In this document: in pieces, positions 55,550 to 64,000 of the stretch
Layout of the letters: every line of letters starts with the position of its first letter
Numbering within the stretch: the stretch's first letter is position 1
Position numbers and translations under genes: made by a program
Assembly: GCF_000427965.1 (NCBI RefSeq)
Contig: NZ_ATZA01000007.1
Span: forward strand, 1 to 64,000
Direction: 5' to 3'
Source: Olivibacter sitiensis DSM 17696
Lineage (GTDB): Bacteria; Bacteroidota; Bacteroidia; Sphingobacteriales; Sphingobacteriaceae
Length of the DNA: 64,000 nt
The notes under the pieces: generated by a model
Told to the model about the DNA's origin: nothing
Databases searched by the model: none
The model's input: only the letters and a program-made list of their open reading frames with translations

Positions 55550-57064
55550 ATGAATATAAAAGTACGTACTTTAACCATAAAGGATTACAATGATCTCAAA
55601 TCCTCTATGGAAGAGGCCTACAACGTCAATATAGGTGGCGTCTGGAGCCGCAACAATATAAAAGACCTTATCAAACTATTTCCCGAAGGGCAATTATGCG
55701 TAGAGGCCAATGGACATGTCGTAGCCTGTGCGCTATCTATCATCATCAATTCAAAGAAAACCGACAACACATCGAGTTATAATGACATTATCAGCTATGG
55801 CACTTTTGCCAACCATGATCCCGATGGCGAGGTGCTGTACGGCATAGAGGTGTTTGTACATCCTGACTATAGATCGCTACGCTTGGGCAGACGTCTGTAC
55901 GATGCACGTAAGGAATTATGCGAGCAGCTCAATCTCAAAAGCATCATCGCTGGAGGAAGAATACCCAATTACCATGAATATGCCCCTGAAATCACACCAA
56001 GGCAGTATATAGACAAGGTTAAGCAGAAAGAAATTTTCGACCCTACCCTTACGTTCCAGCTTAGCAATGACTTCCATGTCAAGAAAATACTAAAGCACTA
56101 CCTGCCTGATGACAGCGAGTCATTGGAATATGCTACCTTGCTAGAATGGAACAATATTTACTATCAGCCAAAGACAACATCTATCTCTCCCACCAACCAG
56201 ACCATCCGCTTGGGTTTGGTACAGTGGCAGATGCGATCCTTCAAGAGTGTAGACGAGTTCTTTGACCAAGTCGAGTTCTTTGTGGATGTAGTAAGTGGCT
56301 ATAATGCCGATTTTGCCGTCTTTCCGGAATTTTTCAATACGCCGTTGATGGCTCCATACAATAGCCTGCCAGAGCAGGAAGCTATGCGTCGGTTGGCTGA
56401 GCATACTGCCCCCATTAGGGAAAGGTTATTGGAGTTTGCGATTTCCTACAATGTCAATATTGTGGCGGGATCTATGCCTACGGTAGACGATGACGGCAAA
56501 ATGTACAATACTTCTTACCTTTGCCATCGGACGGGCAAAGTAGATGCCTATAACAAAGTACATATTACTCCGAATGAGCGAAAATATTATGGCATGTATG
56601 GCGGCGACTCCGTTAAGGTCTTTGATACCGACTGTGGCAAAGTGGGCATAGTCATCTGCTATGACGTTGAATTTCCAGAAATACCCCGTCTGTTGGCCGA
56701 CCAAGGCATGCATATCTTGTTTGTCCCTTTTCTAACCGACACACAAAACGGCTACACCAGAGTTCGAGCTTGTGCCCAAGCTAGGGCCATTGAAAACGAA
56801 TGCTATGTGGCCATTTCGGGCTCAGTGGGCAACCTACCCAATGTGAATAACATGGATATCCAGTATGCCCAATCGGCAGTCTTCACCCCCTCCGATTTTG
56901 CTTTCCCCACAAATGGGGTTAAATCCGAAGCCACACCCAATACGGAAATGGTACTTATCACCGATGTAGATCTCTATGCACTGAAGGAACTGCACGAGTA
57001 TGGCACGGTGAAGACCATGAAGGACAGAAGGCATGATCTTTATCAGCTTAATTTATTGAAGTAA
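55550..57064 (+). CDS. GNAT acetyltransferase-carbon-nitrogen hydrolase fusion
   Basis: 504 residues. Residues 1-210 form a GNAT domain (VHPDYRSLRLGRRLYDARKE is the acetyl-CoA loop). Residues about 220-500 are a nitrilase-superfamily amidase with the Glu-Lys-Cys triad in FPEFFN, YNKVHITPNE and IVICYDVEFPE. The domain order is a known architecture in Bacteroidota and other bacteria, but the substrate is not established. It begins 28 bases after ruvB and may be co-transcribed. Confidence 0.92.
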   Translation: MNIKVRTLTIKDYNDLKSSMEEAYNVNIGGVWSRNNIKDLIKLFPEGQLCVEANGHVVACALSIIINSKKTDNTSSYNDIISYGTFANHDPDGEVLYGIEVFVHPDYRSLRLGRRLYDARKELCEQLNLKSIIAGGRIPNYHEYAPEITPRQYIDKVKQKEIFDPTLTFQLSNDFHVKKILKHYLPDDSESLEYATLLEWNNIYYQPKTTSISPTNQTIRLGLVQWQMRSFKSVDEFFDQVEFFVDVVSGYNADFAVFPEFFNTPLMAPYNSLPEQEAMRRLAEHTAPIRERLLEFAISYNVNIVAGSMPTVDDDGKMYNTSYLCHRTGKVDAYNKVHITPNERKYYGMYGGDSVKVFDTDCGKVGIVICYDVEFPEIPRLLADQGMHILFVPFLTDTQNGYTRVRACAQARAIENECYVAISGSVGNLPNVNNMDIQYAQSAVFTPSDFAFPTNGVKSEATPNTEMVLITDVDLYALKELHEYGTVKTMKDRRHDLYQLNLLK

Positions 57065-57094
57065 TAGTGTGTGATTTTGCACCGCATCCGATGC

Positions 57095-57913
57095 TTACCC
57101 TAATGCCACATCCAATGTCATCATTACAATAAATCCCCCTATAAAGCCCAATGTAGCAATATCCGAATTCTTGTTTTGCTGTGCTTCGGGAATCACCTCT
57201 TCCACCACTACGAAAAGCATCGCTCCTGCCGCAAAGGCGAGTGCGTAGGGAAGCATCGGCGTAAAAAAAGTGACTGCAAAAGCCCCCAAAACACCGGCTA
57301 TCGGCTCAACGATAGCGGATGCTTGACCATAAAAGAAACTCTTTCTCCTGCTCATCCCCATGCGTCGCAAGGGCATGGATACAGCGATTCCCTCTGGAAA
57401 ATTCTGCAAACCTATACCAATGGCAAGAACAACGGCTCCAGAGATGCTTGCCTCGGGAATGCCTGCCGCAACTCCGCCAAAAATCACACCGATGGCCAAT
57501 CCTTCCGGAATGTTGTGAAGTGTAATTGCCAATACCAGCAATGTTGTCCTCTGCCAAGGTGATTTCACTCCTTCAACTTGCTTGAAATTGACATGCAAGT
57601 GGGGCAACAATTTATCTAAGGCAAACAAAAACGCCGCTCCAATGAGTAATCCTACTACCGCTGGTATCACTTTGGTGAAGCCCTCTCCTTCGCTCATGTC
57701 TATGGCAGGAATTAACAAACTCCAAATGCTTGCAGCAACCATCACGCCTCCCGTGAAACCTAGCATTCCATCTAAAACAGAGCGATTCAAGTCCCTGAAA
57801 AAAAACACTATAGAGGCTCCCGCCGCCGTCACCAACCATGTAAAAAGCGTGGCATATAGCGCCGCCACAATAGGACTAATCCCTTCCAGATACTGGATTA
57901 TAGAGTCTAACAT
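57095..57913 (-). CDS. ZIP-family metal transporter
   Basis: 272 residues with eight predicted membrane helices. HNIPEGLAIGV (helix IV) and NFPEGIAVSMPLRRMGMSRRK (helix V) are the metal-binding HNxPEG and NxPEG motifs of ZIP transporters. It imports zinc, possibly iron or manganese; the bacterial ZupT/GufA-like subfamily fits. Monocistronic between converging and divergent neighbours. Confidence 0.92.
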   Translation of the reverse strand: MLDSIIQYLEGISPIVAALYATLFTWLVTAAGASIVFFFRDLNRSVLDGMLGFTGGVMVAASIWSLLIPAIDMSEGEGFTKVIPAVVGLLIGAAFLFALDKLLPHLHVNFKQVEGVKSPWQRTTLLVLAITLHNIPEGLAIGVIFGGVAAGIPEASISGAVVLAIGIGLQNFPEGIAVSMPLRRMGMSRRKSFFYGQASAIVEPIAGVLGAFAVTFFTPMLPYALAFAAGAMLFVVVEEVIPEAQQNKNSDIATLGFIGGFIVMMTLDVALG

Positions 57914-58087
57914 ATGGTTTTTCCATTAATTTATCGATTTGACAAAGTTCACAAAAAACACCATAAGTTAGACAGTCCTAATAAATTTATTTTTACATCC
58001 AAAGGATTTGGAAGAAACAAATCTAAACGCTCTATTAGTTTTCCTGAAAGAAAACAACCGAAGGATTAACGAAAAGCAATCAAAAGA

Positions 58088-60583
58088 CTACCTCTTAAGA
58101 GGTACTTCCCTGTTCATCTCTATCAAATCCACGGAGCGTTCCGTTTCGTCTCCCATCAGGTAGCGGTTGAAATAATCGCCCATTTTCCAGAAGAAATATT
58201 CGGTCATATCACCAAACCCGTGTCTCTGCCCCGGCATAATGACAAATTCGAAGCGCTTGTTAGCTTTGATTAAGGCATTGGCCATGCGGATGGTATTGGC
58301 AGGATGCACATTGTTATCGATATCTCCTGTTACCAACATGAGCCTTCCTTTCAAGTTCTTAGCCAGATCGGGATTTTTTTCTATTTGGTAAACAAACGTT
58401 GTATCTCCTTTGGCATTGTCAATGCGCTCGGTGACTCCATGATGGCGCTCGCTCCACCACCTGTTGTAGATGTTGTTTTCGTGGTTGCCTGCTCCAGACA
58501 CTGCTACCTTGAAGAAATCGGGATAAACCAACATAGCCGCGGTAGACATAAAACCACCGCCACTGTGGCCAGTAATGCCCACCCGTTCTACGTCAATAAA
58601 AGGATATCTTGCTGCAAGTTGCTCTGCTGCAGCTTTCTTATCTGCCAAACCATAGTCGCGCAGATTGCCATAACCATAAGTATGGTACCACTTGGAGCGC
58701 GCTGGGTGTCCTCCCCTATTGCCGACGGTTATCACGATATAGCCAAACTGTGCCAATCGGTCTATCCTATCCATACTGCGACCGAATGACTTATTGACGG
58801 CCTCCGTTTGTGGGCCTGGGTATACGTACTCGATCATAGGGTATACCTTAGTAGAGTCGAAATTGAATGGCTTGTACATCACACCGTAGAGATCGGTAAT
58901 ACCGTCGTCTGCTTTCACCTTGAAAGGTTCGGGAAATTGGTATCCTGCGGCCAACAGGGAAGAGAGGTCTGCCTTTTGCAAGTCCATCACCTTCTTTCCT
59001 GTATTATCGTACAAGGCAGATTGGGGAACCGTGTTTACTCTGGAGAAATTGTTCACGAAGAAGCGATTATCATCATCCAGAACGGTTTGATGATTAAAAT
59101 CTCCACTGTTCAGTAGTTTCATGCCAGAGCCATTTAGCCCTATGCTGTACAGATGTTCGTAATAGGGATCTTCTCCATTTTCCCTGCCATTGGCAGTCAA
59201 GTAGAGGGTTCTTGTTTTTTCGTCCAGTCCTTGGATATCAGAGCTGTAAAACTCACCCTTGGTAATCTGATTTTTTAGGTTTCCCTCGCCGTCATAGAGG
59301 TAATAATGTCCCCAGCCATCACGCTCGGACCAAAAAACAAATTCCTTGCCTCCATCAATCAAATACGGCCGTTGAATATCGAGATAAACATTGGAGCGCT
59401 CCTCCACCAAAATCTTTACCTCCCCATTGAGGGTAATGGTTCCCATATCGATCTTTTTCAGATCGCGACTGCTGCGATAGAAATAAAATTTGCCTTCATC
59501 TCCCAGCCAAGTGGCCACCCGATATTCGTCATCGCGAGCTTTCGCGGGCGTCGGCGCGGTCCATATGGAAATTTCCTGGTCTTTAAAGCCCGATACATCT
59601 ATCTTTTTGGATGACTTATCTTCAAAATTGAATAGGTACAGCTCGCGTATCGGTGCATCGCTTTCGCCTGGCATTTGGTACTTGTAACGTTCCAGGGTGG
59701 GCCTTGGGTTGGCCGTGTTATTAATGACCCAAAGATCTTTCACTTTCCGGTTGTCCGTTCTGCTCAGGACAAAATGCTTGCCATCTGGCGACCAGATGAG
59801 GCGCACACCCTTGCGTTTTTTCTTGTTCTCTTCCGATTCCTTGTCGCCAATGGTTTCGCTATAGTCGTCACCGCCCCACGCATAATATTGTATTCCTCCC
59901 TCGGTAAACTGATGTTCTACAATAGTGCTGTCCTTTTCGTCTTTCAAGGCTTTTTCATAGTTAGCCTTGTCCATCCAGTAGAGATTATATTCCTTGGCGA
60001 AGATCACCTTGCTGGTATCTGGTGTAAACGAAGCCCAGGAAGCACGCTCCTTTGGCTTTTCGTCCTTGCTCAATTCGGAGAGCTTACCAGAAGTAAGATG
60101 ATATTGCAAATAGTAGGTCTTTTTCTCCAGCGAATCGGTCTTGTTCTTGCTCTTCTTTCTATCTTCCGCGCTTTTCAGCGTATCGCGTGTACTCTTTACA
60201 TCAAAGCGTATTGCCTGCTCGTCTTCGGTAAACTTGATACGTTGGATGGGCAAATGCTGCGCATCGAAAGGATCCTGCACCACTTTGGAAAGTTCAGCAG
60301 CTAGGGCAGCGTTGTCAAAGAGCTGCTGTTGCGACTTGGCTACAGGATCTACGATGTACCACGATTTGCCAGATGGTGTCTCGTAAGTATACCAAAAACG
60401 ATTGCTCTTCTTCAGCCAATGTGGATCTACATCGGTAGAGAAAATCAGTTTCTTCAATTTCTCTGGAGAGAAACGACTGGCCAATTGATAATTGGCTTTC
60501 GGTGTATTGCTTTCGGTTTTTTGTTGCGCACTGAGCGCTGTTGCCAGCACAACAGCTGCCGTAAAAAGGAAAAATTTCTTCAT
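58088..60583 (-). CDS. S9 family peptidase, dipeptidyl peptidase IV-like
   Basis: 831 residues with a signal peptide (cleaved near LSAQ). An N-terminal beta-propeller (DPPIV_N, about residues 90-530) is followed by an alpha/beta hydrolase domain (about 590-815). Triad: Ser in GHSGGGF, Asp in VTGDIDNNVHP and His in PGQRHGFGD. It should remove N-terminal dipeptides in the periplasm or at the cell surface. The exact specificity (Xaa-Pro or other) is not certain. Confidence 0.92.
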   Translation of the reverse strand: MKKFFLFTAAVVLATALSAQQKTESNTPKANYQLASRFSPEKLKKLIFSTDVDPHWLKKSNRFWYTYETPSGKSWYIVDPVAKSQQQLFDNAALAAELSKVVQDPFDAQHLPIQRIKFTEDEQAIRFDVKSTRDTLKSAEDRKKSKNKTDSLEKKTYYLQYHLTSGKLSELSKDEKPKERASWASFTPDTSKVIFAKEYNLYWMDKANYEKALKDEKDSTIVEHQFTEGGIQYYAWGGDDYSETIGDKESEENKKKRKGVRLIWSPDGKHFVLSRTDNRKVKDLWVINNTANPRPTLERYKYQMPGESDAPIRELYLFNFEDKSSKKIDVSGFKDQEISIWTAPTPAKARDDEYRVATWLGDEGKFYFYRSSRDLKKIDMGTITLNGEVKILVEERSNVYLDIQRPYLIDGGKEFVFWSERDGWGHYYLYDGEGNLKNQITKGEFYSSDIQGLDEKTRTLYLTANGRENGEDPYYEHLYSIGLNGSGMKLLNSGDFNHQTVLDDDNRFFVNNFSRVNTVPQSALYDNTGKKVMDLQKADLSSLLAAGYQFPEPFKVKADDGITDLYGVMYKPFNFDSTKVYPMIEYVYPGPQTEAVNKSFGRSMDRIDRLAQFGYIVITVGNRGGHPARSKWYHTYGYGNLRDYGLADKKAAAEQLAARYPFIDVERVGITGHSGGGFMSTAAMLVYPDFFKVAVSGAGNHENNIYNRWWSERHHGVTERIDNAKGDTTFVYQIEKNPDLAKNLKGRLMLVTGDIDNNVHPANTIRMANALIKANKRFEFVIMPGQRHGFGDMTEYFFWKMGDYFNRYLMGDETERSVDLIEMNREVPLKR

Positions 60584-60737
60584 TAAGATAACAAAAATGG
60601 GTTAAGGAAATTCAAAGGCGCAATTTACGCAACAACTATATCCATGGAGTACTTTACTTGTAAAATTCTTAGTACATGCATTGAATACTATTTCTTTCTA
60701 CGAGGCCGATGGATCCGCCTGGTCTCAAAAGTTAACT

Positions 60738-60762
60738 AAAACCAAATTCAAGATTTGGTTTT
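60738..60762 (-). terminator. Hairpin spanning a stop codon
   Basis: Perfect 10-bp inverted repeat AAAACCAAAT/ATTTGGTTTT with a 5-base loop. On the minus strand it covers the last codons and the TGA of the HEAT-like gene and ends in TTTTAGTT. Probably a weak terminator overlapping the gene end. Confidence 0.5.
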
Positions 60763-61350
60763 AAGAAACCGTTCATCCTTAAGGTGCGCAACCCGCATCC
60801 TTTTCAGCAAGCGCTTTCCCCTGCTCTGCATTGCTGCCGAGCCATCGCGCAAGAAGAATTCGATTTGCGGAGCCAGTTCTTCCTTTATCCAAGGAAATTC
60901 GCCAGACATATTATACAGTATATCCATCACGTTGACCCGCACGGCCACTGGCGTATCGGGATCTACCAACCAATCGAACTGGCATTCTACCAATTTCTCA
61001 CGCTGCGCCACTGTCAAGCGGCTATATGGCACCTGCCGTACTGCAGGTGCCTTGGCGTGGGTATAGTTCATCAATATCTTAGTGAAATGTCTTTGACAGC
61101 TTTCATTGACCTGCTCGGGCATTCGCTGAATGAAACGGAAGAAAATAAGCGAGAACTGCTCTGGGTAAAGACTATCAATCTGTTCCAGTATCCACGCTGC
61201 CCTAAAAGCTAGGACATCGGGTTTTGTGAAACACAAATCCAAGAGGTCGTTCAAGTCAAATTTGCCTTCCGCCAATCGCTTGGCAACATTCTGCACTTGC
61301 ACCTTGCCCATTGTCTGCTTCAGCTCCTGAAATAATTGTTCCTTCTTCAT
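60748..61350 (-). CDS. HEAT/ARM-like helical protein of unknown function
   Basis: 200 residues from the ATG at 61350 (MKKEQLFQELKQTMG). All-helical with repeat-like segments (LLDLCFTKPDVLAFRAAWILEQI, about residues 35-57; VAVRVNVMDILYNM), resembling HEAT or DNA-alkylation-repair-type scaffolds. It lacks catalytic motifs. No signal peptide, so cytosolic. It diverges from the neighbouring gamma-glutamyltransferase gene. Function unknown. Confidence 0.7.
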   Translation of the reverse strand: MKKEQLFQELKQTMGKVQVQNVAKRLAEGKFDLNDLLDLCFTKPDVLAFRAAWILEQIDSLYPEQFSLIFFRFIQRMPEQVNESCQRHFTKILMNYTHAKAPAVRQVPYSRLTVAQREKLVECQFDWLVDPDTPVAVRVNVMDILYNMSGEFPWIKEELAPQIEFFLRDGSAAMQSRGKRLLKRMRVAHLKDERFLKTKS

Positions 61351-61525
61351 CCTAAAACCTAAAATAATAACTTTAGCTTTCAAAAAGCAAGGCCTTTCTC
61401 CCACAACTTAAATAAATATGCCCTGTATTTCTTTGTATAAAAACAAAACGCATGTAAAAATCCGATTACGAAAGCCTATCTGTGCATCAAAGTACATATC
61501 TTGTGTCAAAAAATCTTTCTGGACC

Positions 61526-63484
61526 ATGGTATTTCATTTCACGCGTAATAGTTACTGCTTAACCACTCTAGCTCTTTTCCTTTTATCGATAAACGGATAC
61601 GCCCAGCGCACCCAAAAGCCGCCTTTGCACGGCAATCACTGGATGGCCATTACGGGCAAACCGCTAGCGGCCACTGCCGGTGCGCAATTGTTTCAACAAG
61701 GAGGCAATGCCGTAGATGCCGCCTGTGCCATGCTGGCAGCTACCTGCACCATGTGGGACGTGCTGAGCTGGGGCGGAGAAACCCAAGCGCTGATCTATAA
61801 TCCCAAGCTGAAAAAAGTAATCGCCATAAATGCGCTGGGAGTAGCTCCCACTGGTGCAACGCCAGCCTTTTTCAAGGACAAGGGTTATGAGTTTCCTCCC
61901 GAATACGGACCATTGGCTGCCGTCACGCCAGGTACGCCAGGTGGCCTTTGCTACATGTTGGCCCAATACGGCACCAAGAGCCTAAAGGAGGTGTTGGCCC
62001 CAGCGATGGAGATGGCCGCTGGCTATGCCATAGATGCCCAGACAGCCAATAGCATAGAACGAGGAAAGAATAGAATCAAAGAATGGCCCTATAGCAAAAA
62101 GGTATTTTTGGTACATGAGGGACAAGAGCGCGAAGCGCCGGAACCGGGGGAAGTATTTATCCAAACGGACTTACTCAATACCTTGAGCAAAATGGTGGAA
62201 GCAGAGCAACAGGCCCTTCAAGCTGGAAAGGATCGCAAGACCGCCATCCAAGCTGCTTATGACCGTTTCTACAAAGGCGATATAGCCGATGAATTTGTAA
62301 GGGGTAGCAAGGAACAAGGCGGATTGATCACCAAAGAGGATTTGGCCAATTGGAAGCCCATTGAAGAGGAACCACTACATATAGACTACAAGGGAATTGA
62401 TGTCTACAAGTTGCAGGAATGGACCCAAGGGCCAGCGATGCTACAGGGTCTGAACATCCTGAAGCATTACGACCTACAGAAAATGGGTTACAATTCTACA
62501 GAATATATTCACACGGTGTACCAAGCTATGAACTTGGCATTTGCGGATCGCGATTTTTACTATGGCGACCCCTATTTCTTGCCTAAAGCGCCCATGCAAG
62601 GGCTATTAAGTGATGAATATGCCAAAGCACGAGCCACAGAAATAGATCCGGGACACAACAATCCCCTGGCAGCCCCTGGCGATCCATATCCATACGAGCA
62701 AAAGACAAATCCCTATAAAGACTTGCTGCTAGAACGTGCCAAACTACTAGACCCGTCCCAAAAAGATAAAAGCGACTCTTTCTTGCCCAAACACGATGCC
62801 ATTCCAGCAAATAGCCTTAACTATGAAGCTGAAAATAGGCATTGGACTCAATTGGGTATCGATAGTGCGTATATGAATCGACTGTGGCGAGGCACCACTA
62901 GCGTAGAGGCGGCCGACGAAGAAGGTTGGGTAGTATCCATCACACCAAGTGGTGGTTGGTTGCCAGCTTGCATAGCAGGCAATACAGGAGTTGGCATGAG
63001 CCAGCGACTGCAAAGCTTTGTACTCGATTCATTAGTTAGCCCGTTTAACGTCATCGCTCCCGGCAAAAGACCTAGGGTTACCCTTACCCCTTCCCTAGCA
63101 CTCAAAGATGGCAAACCCTTTCTCTCGTTTGCCGTTCAAGGCGGGGATACACAAGACCAGAATTTATTACAATTTTTCTTAAATGTGGTTGAGTTTGGCA
63201 TGACGCCACAACAAGCGAGCGAAGCGGCCAACATCAACAGTAACCAGCTATGGCTCTCGTTGGGAGGAACAAAGGTAGATGACAGGAAACCCAGACCGGG
63301 AAGCATTTTGCTGGACATATCAACTCCCAAGGAGGTACAGGAAAGGTTGAAAAGCATGGGCTATACGGTCAGATTGGGAGAACGAACCAGCGGCCCTATC
63401 AATGCCATCTATTTTGACCAGAAACACCAAACACTTTGGGGCGGCAGCAGCAACAATGGCGAAGATTATGGCATAGGTTGGTAA
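61526..63484 (+). CDS. Gamma-glutamyltransferase family protein
   Basis: 652 residues from the ATG at 61526 (MVFHFTRNSYCLTTLALFLLS), giving a signal peptide ending near GYAQ. An upstream ATG at 61418 would add 36 codons that hide the signal. The N-terminal segment QGGNAVDAACAMLAA and the segment GTTSVEAADEEGW, with the autoprocessing Thr of the N-terminal nucleophile fold, identify the family. It should hydrolyse or transfer gamma-glutamyl groups of glutathione or related amides in the periplasm, though the segment after the Thr differs from classical GGT (SVEAAD for HYSVVD). Confidence 0.88.
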   Translation: MVFHFTRNSYCLTTLALFLLSINGYAQRTQKPPLHGNHWMAITGKPLAATAGAQLFQQGGNAVDAACAMLAATCTMWDVLSWGGETQALIYNPKLKKVIAINALGVAPTGATPAFFKDKGYEFPPEYGPLAAVTPGTPGGLCYMLAQYGTKSLKEVLAPAMEMAAGYAIDAQTANSIERGKNRIKEWPYSKKVFLVHEGQEREAPEPGEVFIQTDLLNTLSKMVEAEQQALQAGKDRKTAIQAAYDRFYKGDIADEFVRGSKEQGGLITKEDLANWKPIEEEPLHIDYKGIDVYKLQEWTQGPAMLQGLNILKHYDLQKMGYNSTEYIHTVYQAMNLAFADRDFYYGDPYFLPKAPMQGLLSDEYAKARATEIDPGHNNPLAAPGDPYPYEQKTNPYKDLLLERAKLLDPSQKDKSDSFLPKHDAIPANSLNYEAENRHWTQLGIDSAYMNRLWRGTTSVEAADEEGWVVSITPSGGWLPACIAGNTGVGMSQRLQSFVLDSLVSPFNVIAPGKRPRVTLTPSLALKDGKPFLSFAVQGGDTQDQNLLQFFLNVVEFGMTPQQASEAANINSNQLWLSLGGTKVDDRKPRPGSILLDISTPKEVQERLKSMGYTVRLGERTSGPINAIYFDQKHQTLWGGSSNNGEDYGIGW

Positions 63485-63597
63485 AAATTGAACAGTCATT
63501 TGGTTTAAATATCCACAATACCTATCATTGCACCTCAATACCGATTTCTTGCGGCGAGGGCATAATAGCACAAGCATGCGAATCGTTTTCAGTTTAG

Positions 63598-64000
63598 ATG
63601 ATAGGTAGGTTCATAGACTTTTTTTATCCCCCTTTTAGCAGGTACTTCACCAAGCAGCAGTTTCGTTATGCGGCATGTGGAGGAGGGAACACGGTATTCA
63701 GCGTTTTGCTGTATCCCATTCTTTATAATTTTGTACTAAGAAAAGAGATACTGCATCTTGGCTTTGTTGCTATCAGCCCACATATAGCTGCTTTAGGCAT
63801 CGCCTTCGGCATTACTTTTCCAATTGGTTTTTTGCTCAATCGCTACGTAGTATTTCAGGGGTCTTACCTGCGCAAGCGTACCCAAGCGTTTAGGTATTTT
63901 CTCGTTGCTATGTGCTGCCTTTTATTCAACTACCTATTCCTCAAGCTATTTGTAGAAGTATTTGGCTGGTACCCTACCCCTTCTCAGGTACTCACTACGG
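63598..64000 (+). CDS. GtrA-family membrane protein (partial, cut by window end)
   Basis: 134 codons are visible, starting at ATG 63598 (MIGRFIDFFYPPFSRYF). Residues from about FRYAACGGGNTVFSVLLYP onward match GtrA-like four-helix proteins, with further helices around IAALGIAFGITFPIGFLLN and YFLVAMCCLLFNYLFLKLF. GtrA proteins are thought to flip or assist undecaprenyl-linked sugars for cell-surface polysaccharides. The C-terminus lies outside the window. Confidence 0.8.
   Translation, partial: MIGRFIDFFYPPFSRYFTKQQFRYAACGGGNTVFSVLLYPILYNFVLRKEILHLGFVAISPHIAALGIAFGITFPIGFLLNRYVVFQGSYLRKRTQAFRYFLVAMCCLLFNYLFLKLFVEVFGWYPTPSQVLTT

Overview
The window is chromosomal DNA from a member of the Bacteroidota, most likely the family Sphingobacteriaceae (genus not resolved). 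The signs are a SusC/SusD pair with a FecR-type anti-sigma factor and an ECF sigma factor, a lipidated TamA homologue (TamL type), promoters of the TTG/TTTG...TANNTTTG type, few Shine-Dalgarno sequences, a sulfite reductase carrying a HEPN tail and a GNAT-nitrilase fusion. Almost everything is ordinary chromosomal coding sequence. No phage, integron, CRISPR array or insertion sequence was seen. The clearest mobile-looking element is one AAA_14/DUF4143 ATPase gene with a 21-bp inverted repeat.

Layout. 1-2.8 kb: a dispersed repeat, then a TonB-dependent siderophore-type receptor. 2.8-12 kb (minus): an alpha-2-macroglobulin lipoprotein and penicillin-binding protein 1C, normally adjacent partners, here separated by the ATPase gene. 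12-14.9 kb: DoxX, a possible small RNA, cysteine synthase and a membrane-anchored methyltransferase-fold protein. 14.9-22 kb (minus): a sulfate assimilation operon running sulfite reductase-HEPN, SUMT (cobA), siroheme synthase domain, cysH, cysD and cysN, with a beta-carbonic anhydrase at the end. With the nearby cysteine synthase this covers sulfate to cysteine, including synthesis of siroheme for the reductase. 22-33 kb: a small membrane protein, TamL, two SPOUT rRNA/tRNA methyltransferases flanking tRNA-Cys and a 60-residue protein, then gltD and gltB. 33-35.2 kb: the SRP RNA (ffs), a transaldolase and a YpdA-like reductase.

35.2-51.1 kb (minus) is a polysaccharide utilisation locus. In transcription order it holds the ECF sigma factor, FecR anti-sigma, SusC with an STN domain, SusD, a strong hairpin, a GH5 enzyme, an FAD oxidoreductase lipoprotein, a GH78 alpha-L-rhamnosidase, a YdjC-type deacetylase, a Gfo/Idh/MocA oxidoreductase broken by an internal in-frame deletion, and a tandem DUF1080 protein. 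It looks built for a rhamnose-containing glycoside, possibly cleaved partly by the oxidative 3-keto route.

51.3-57.1 kb (plus): nuoA and nuoB without the rest of complex I, purK-purE, tRNA-Gly(CCC), ruvB and a GNAT-nitrilase fusion. 57-64 kb: a ZIP metal transporter, a DPP-IV-like S9 peptidase, a HEAT-like protein, a gamma-glutamyltransferase and the start of a GtrA-family gene cut by the window edge.

No complete, clearly new biological system was found. The best candidates for a second look are the ATPase with its palindrome inside the macroglobulin/PBP1C pair, the deleted oxidoreductase within an oxidative-type PUL, an orphan terminator with a sigma-54-like site (possible small RNA), the 60-residue basic protein downstream of tRNA-Cys, the HEPN-tailed sulfite reductase, and the SRP RNA hidden inside an open frame that could be mistaken for a long transaldolase.
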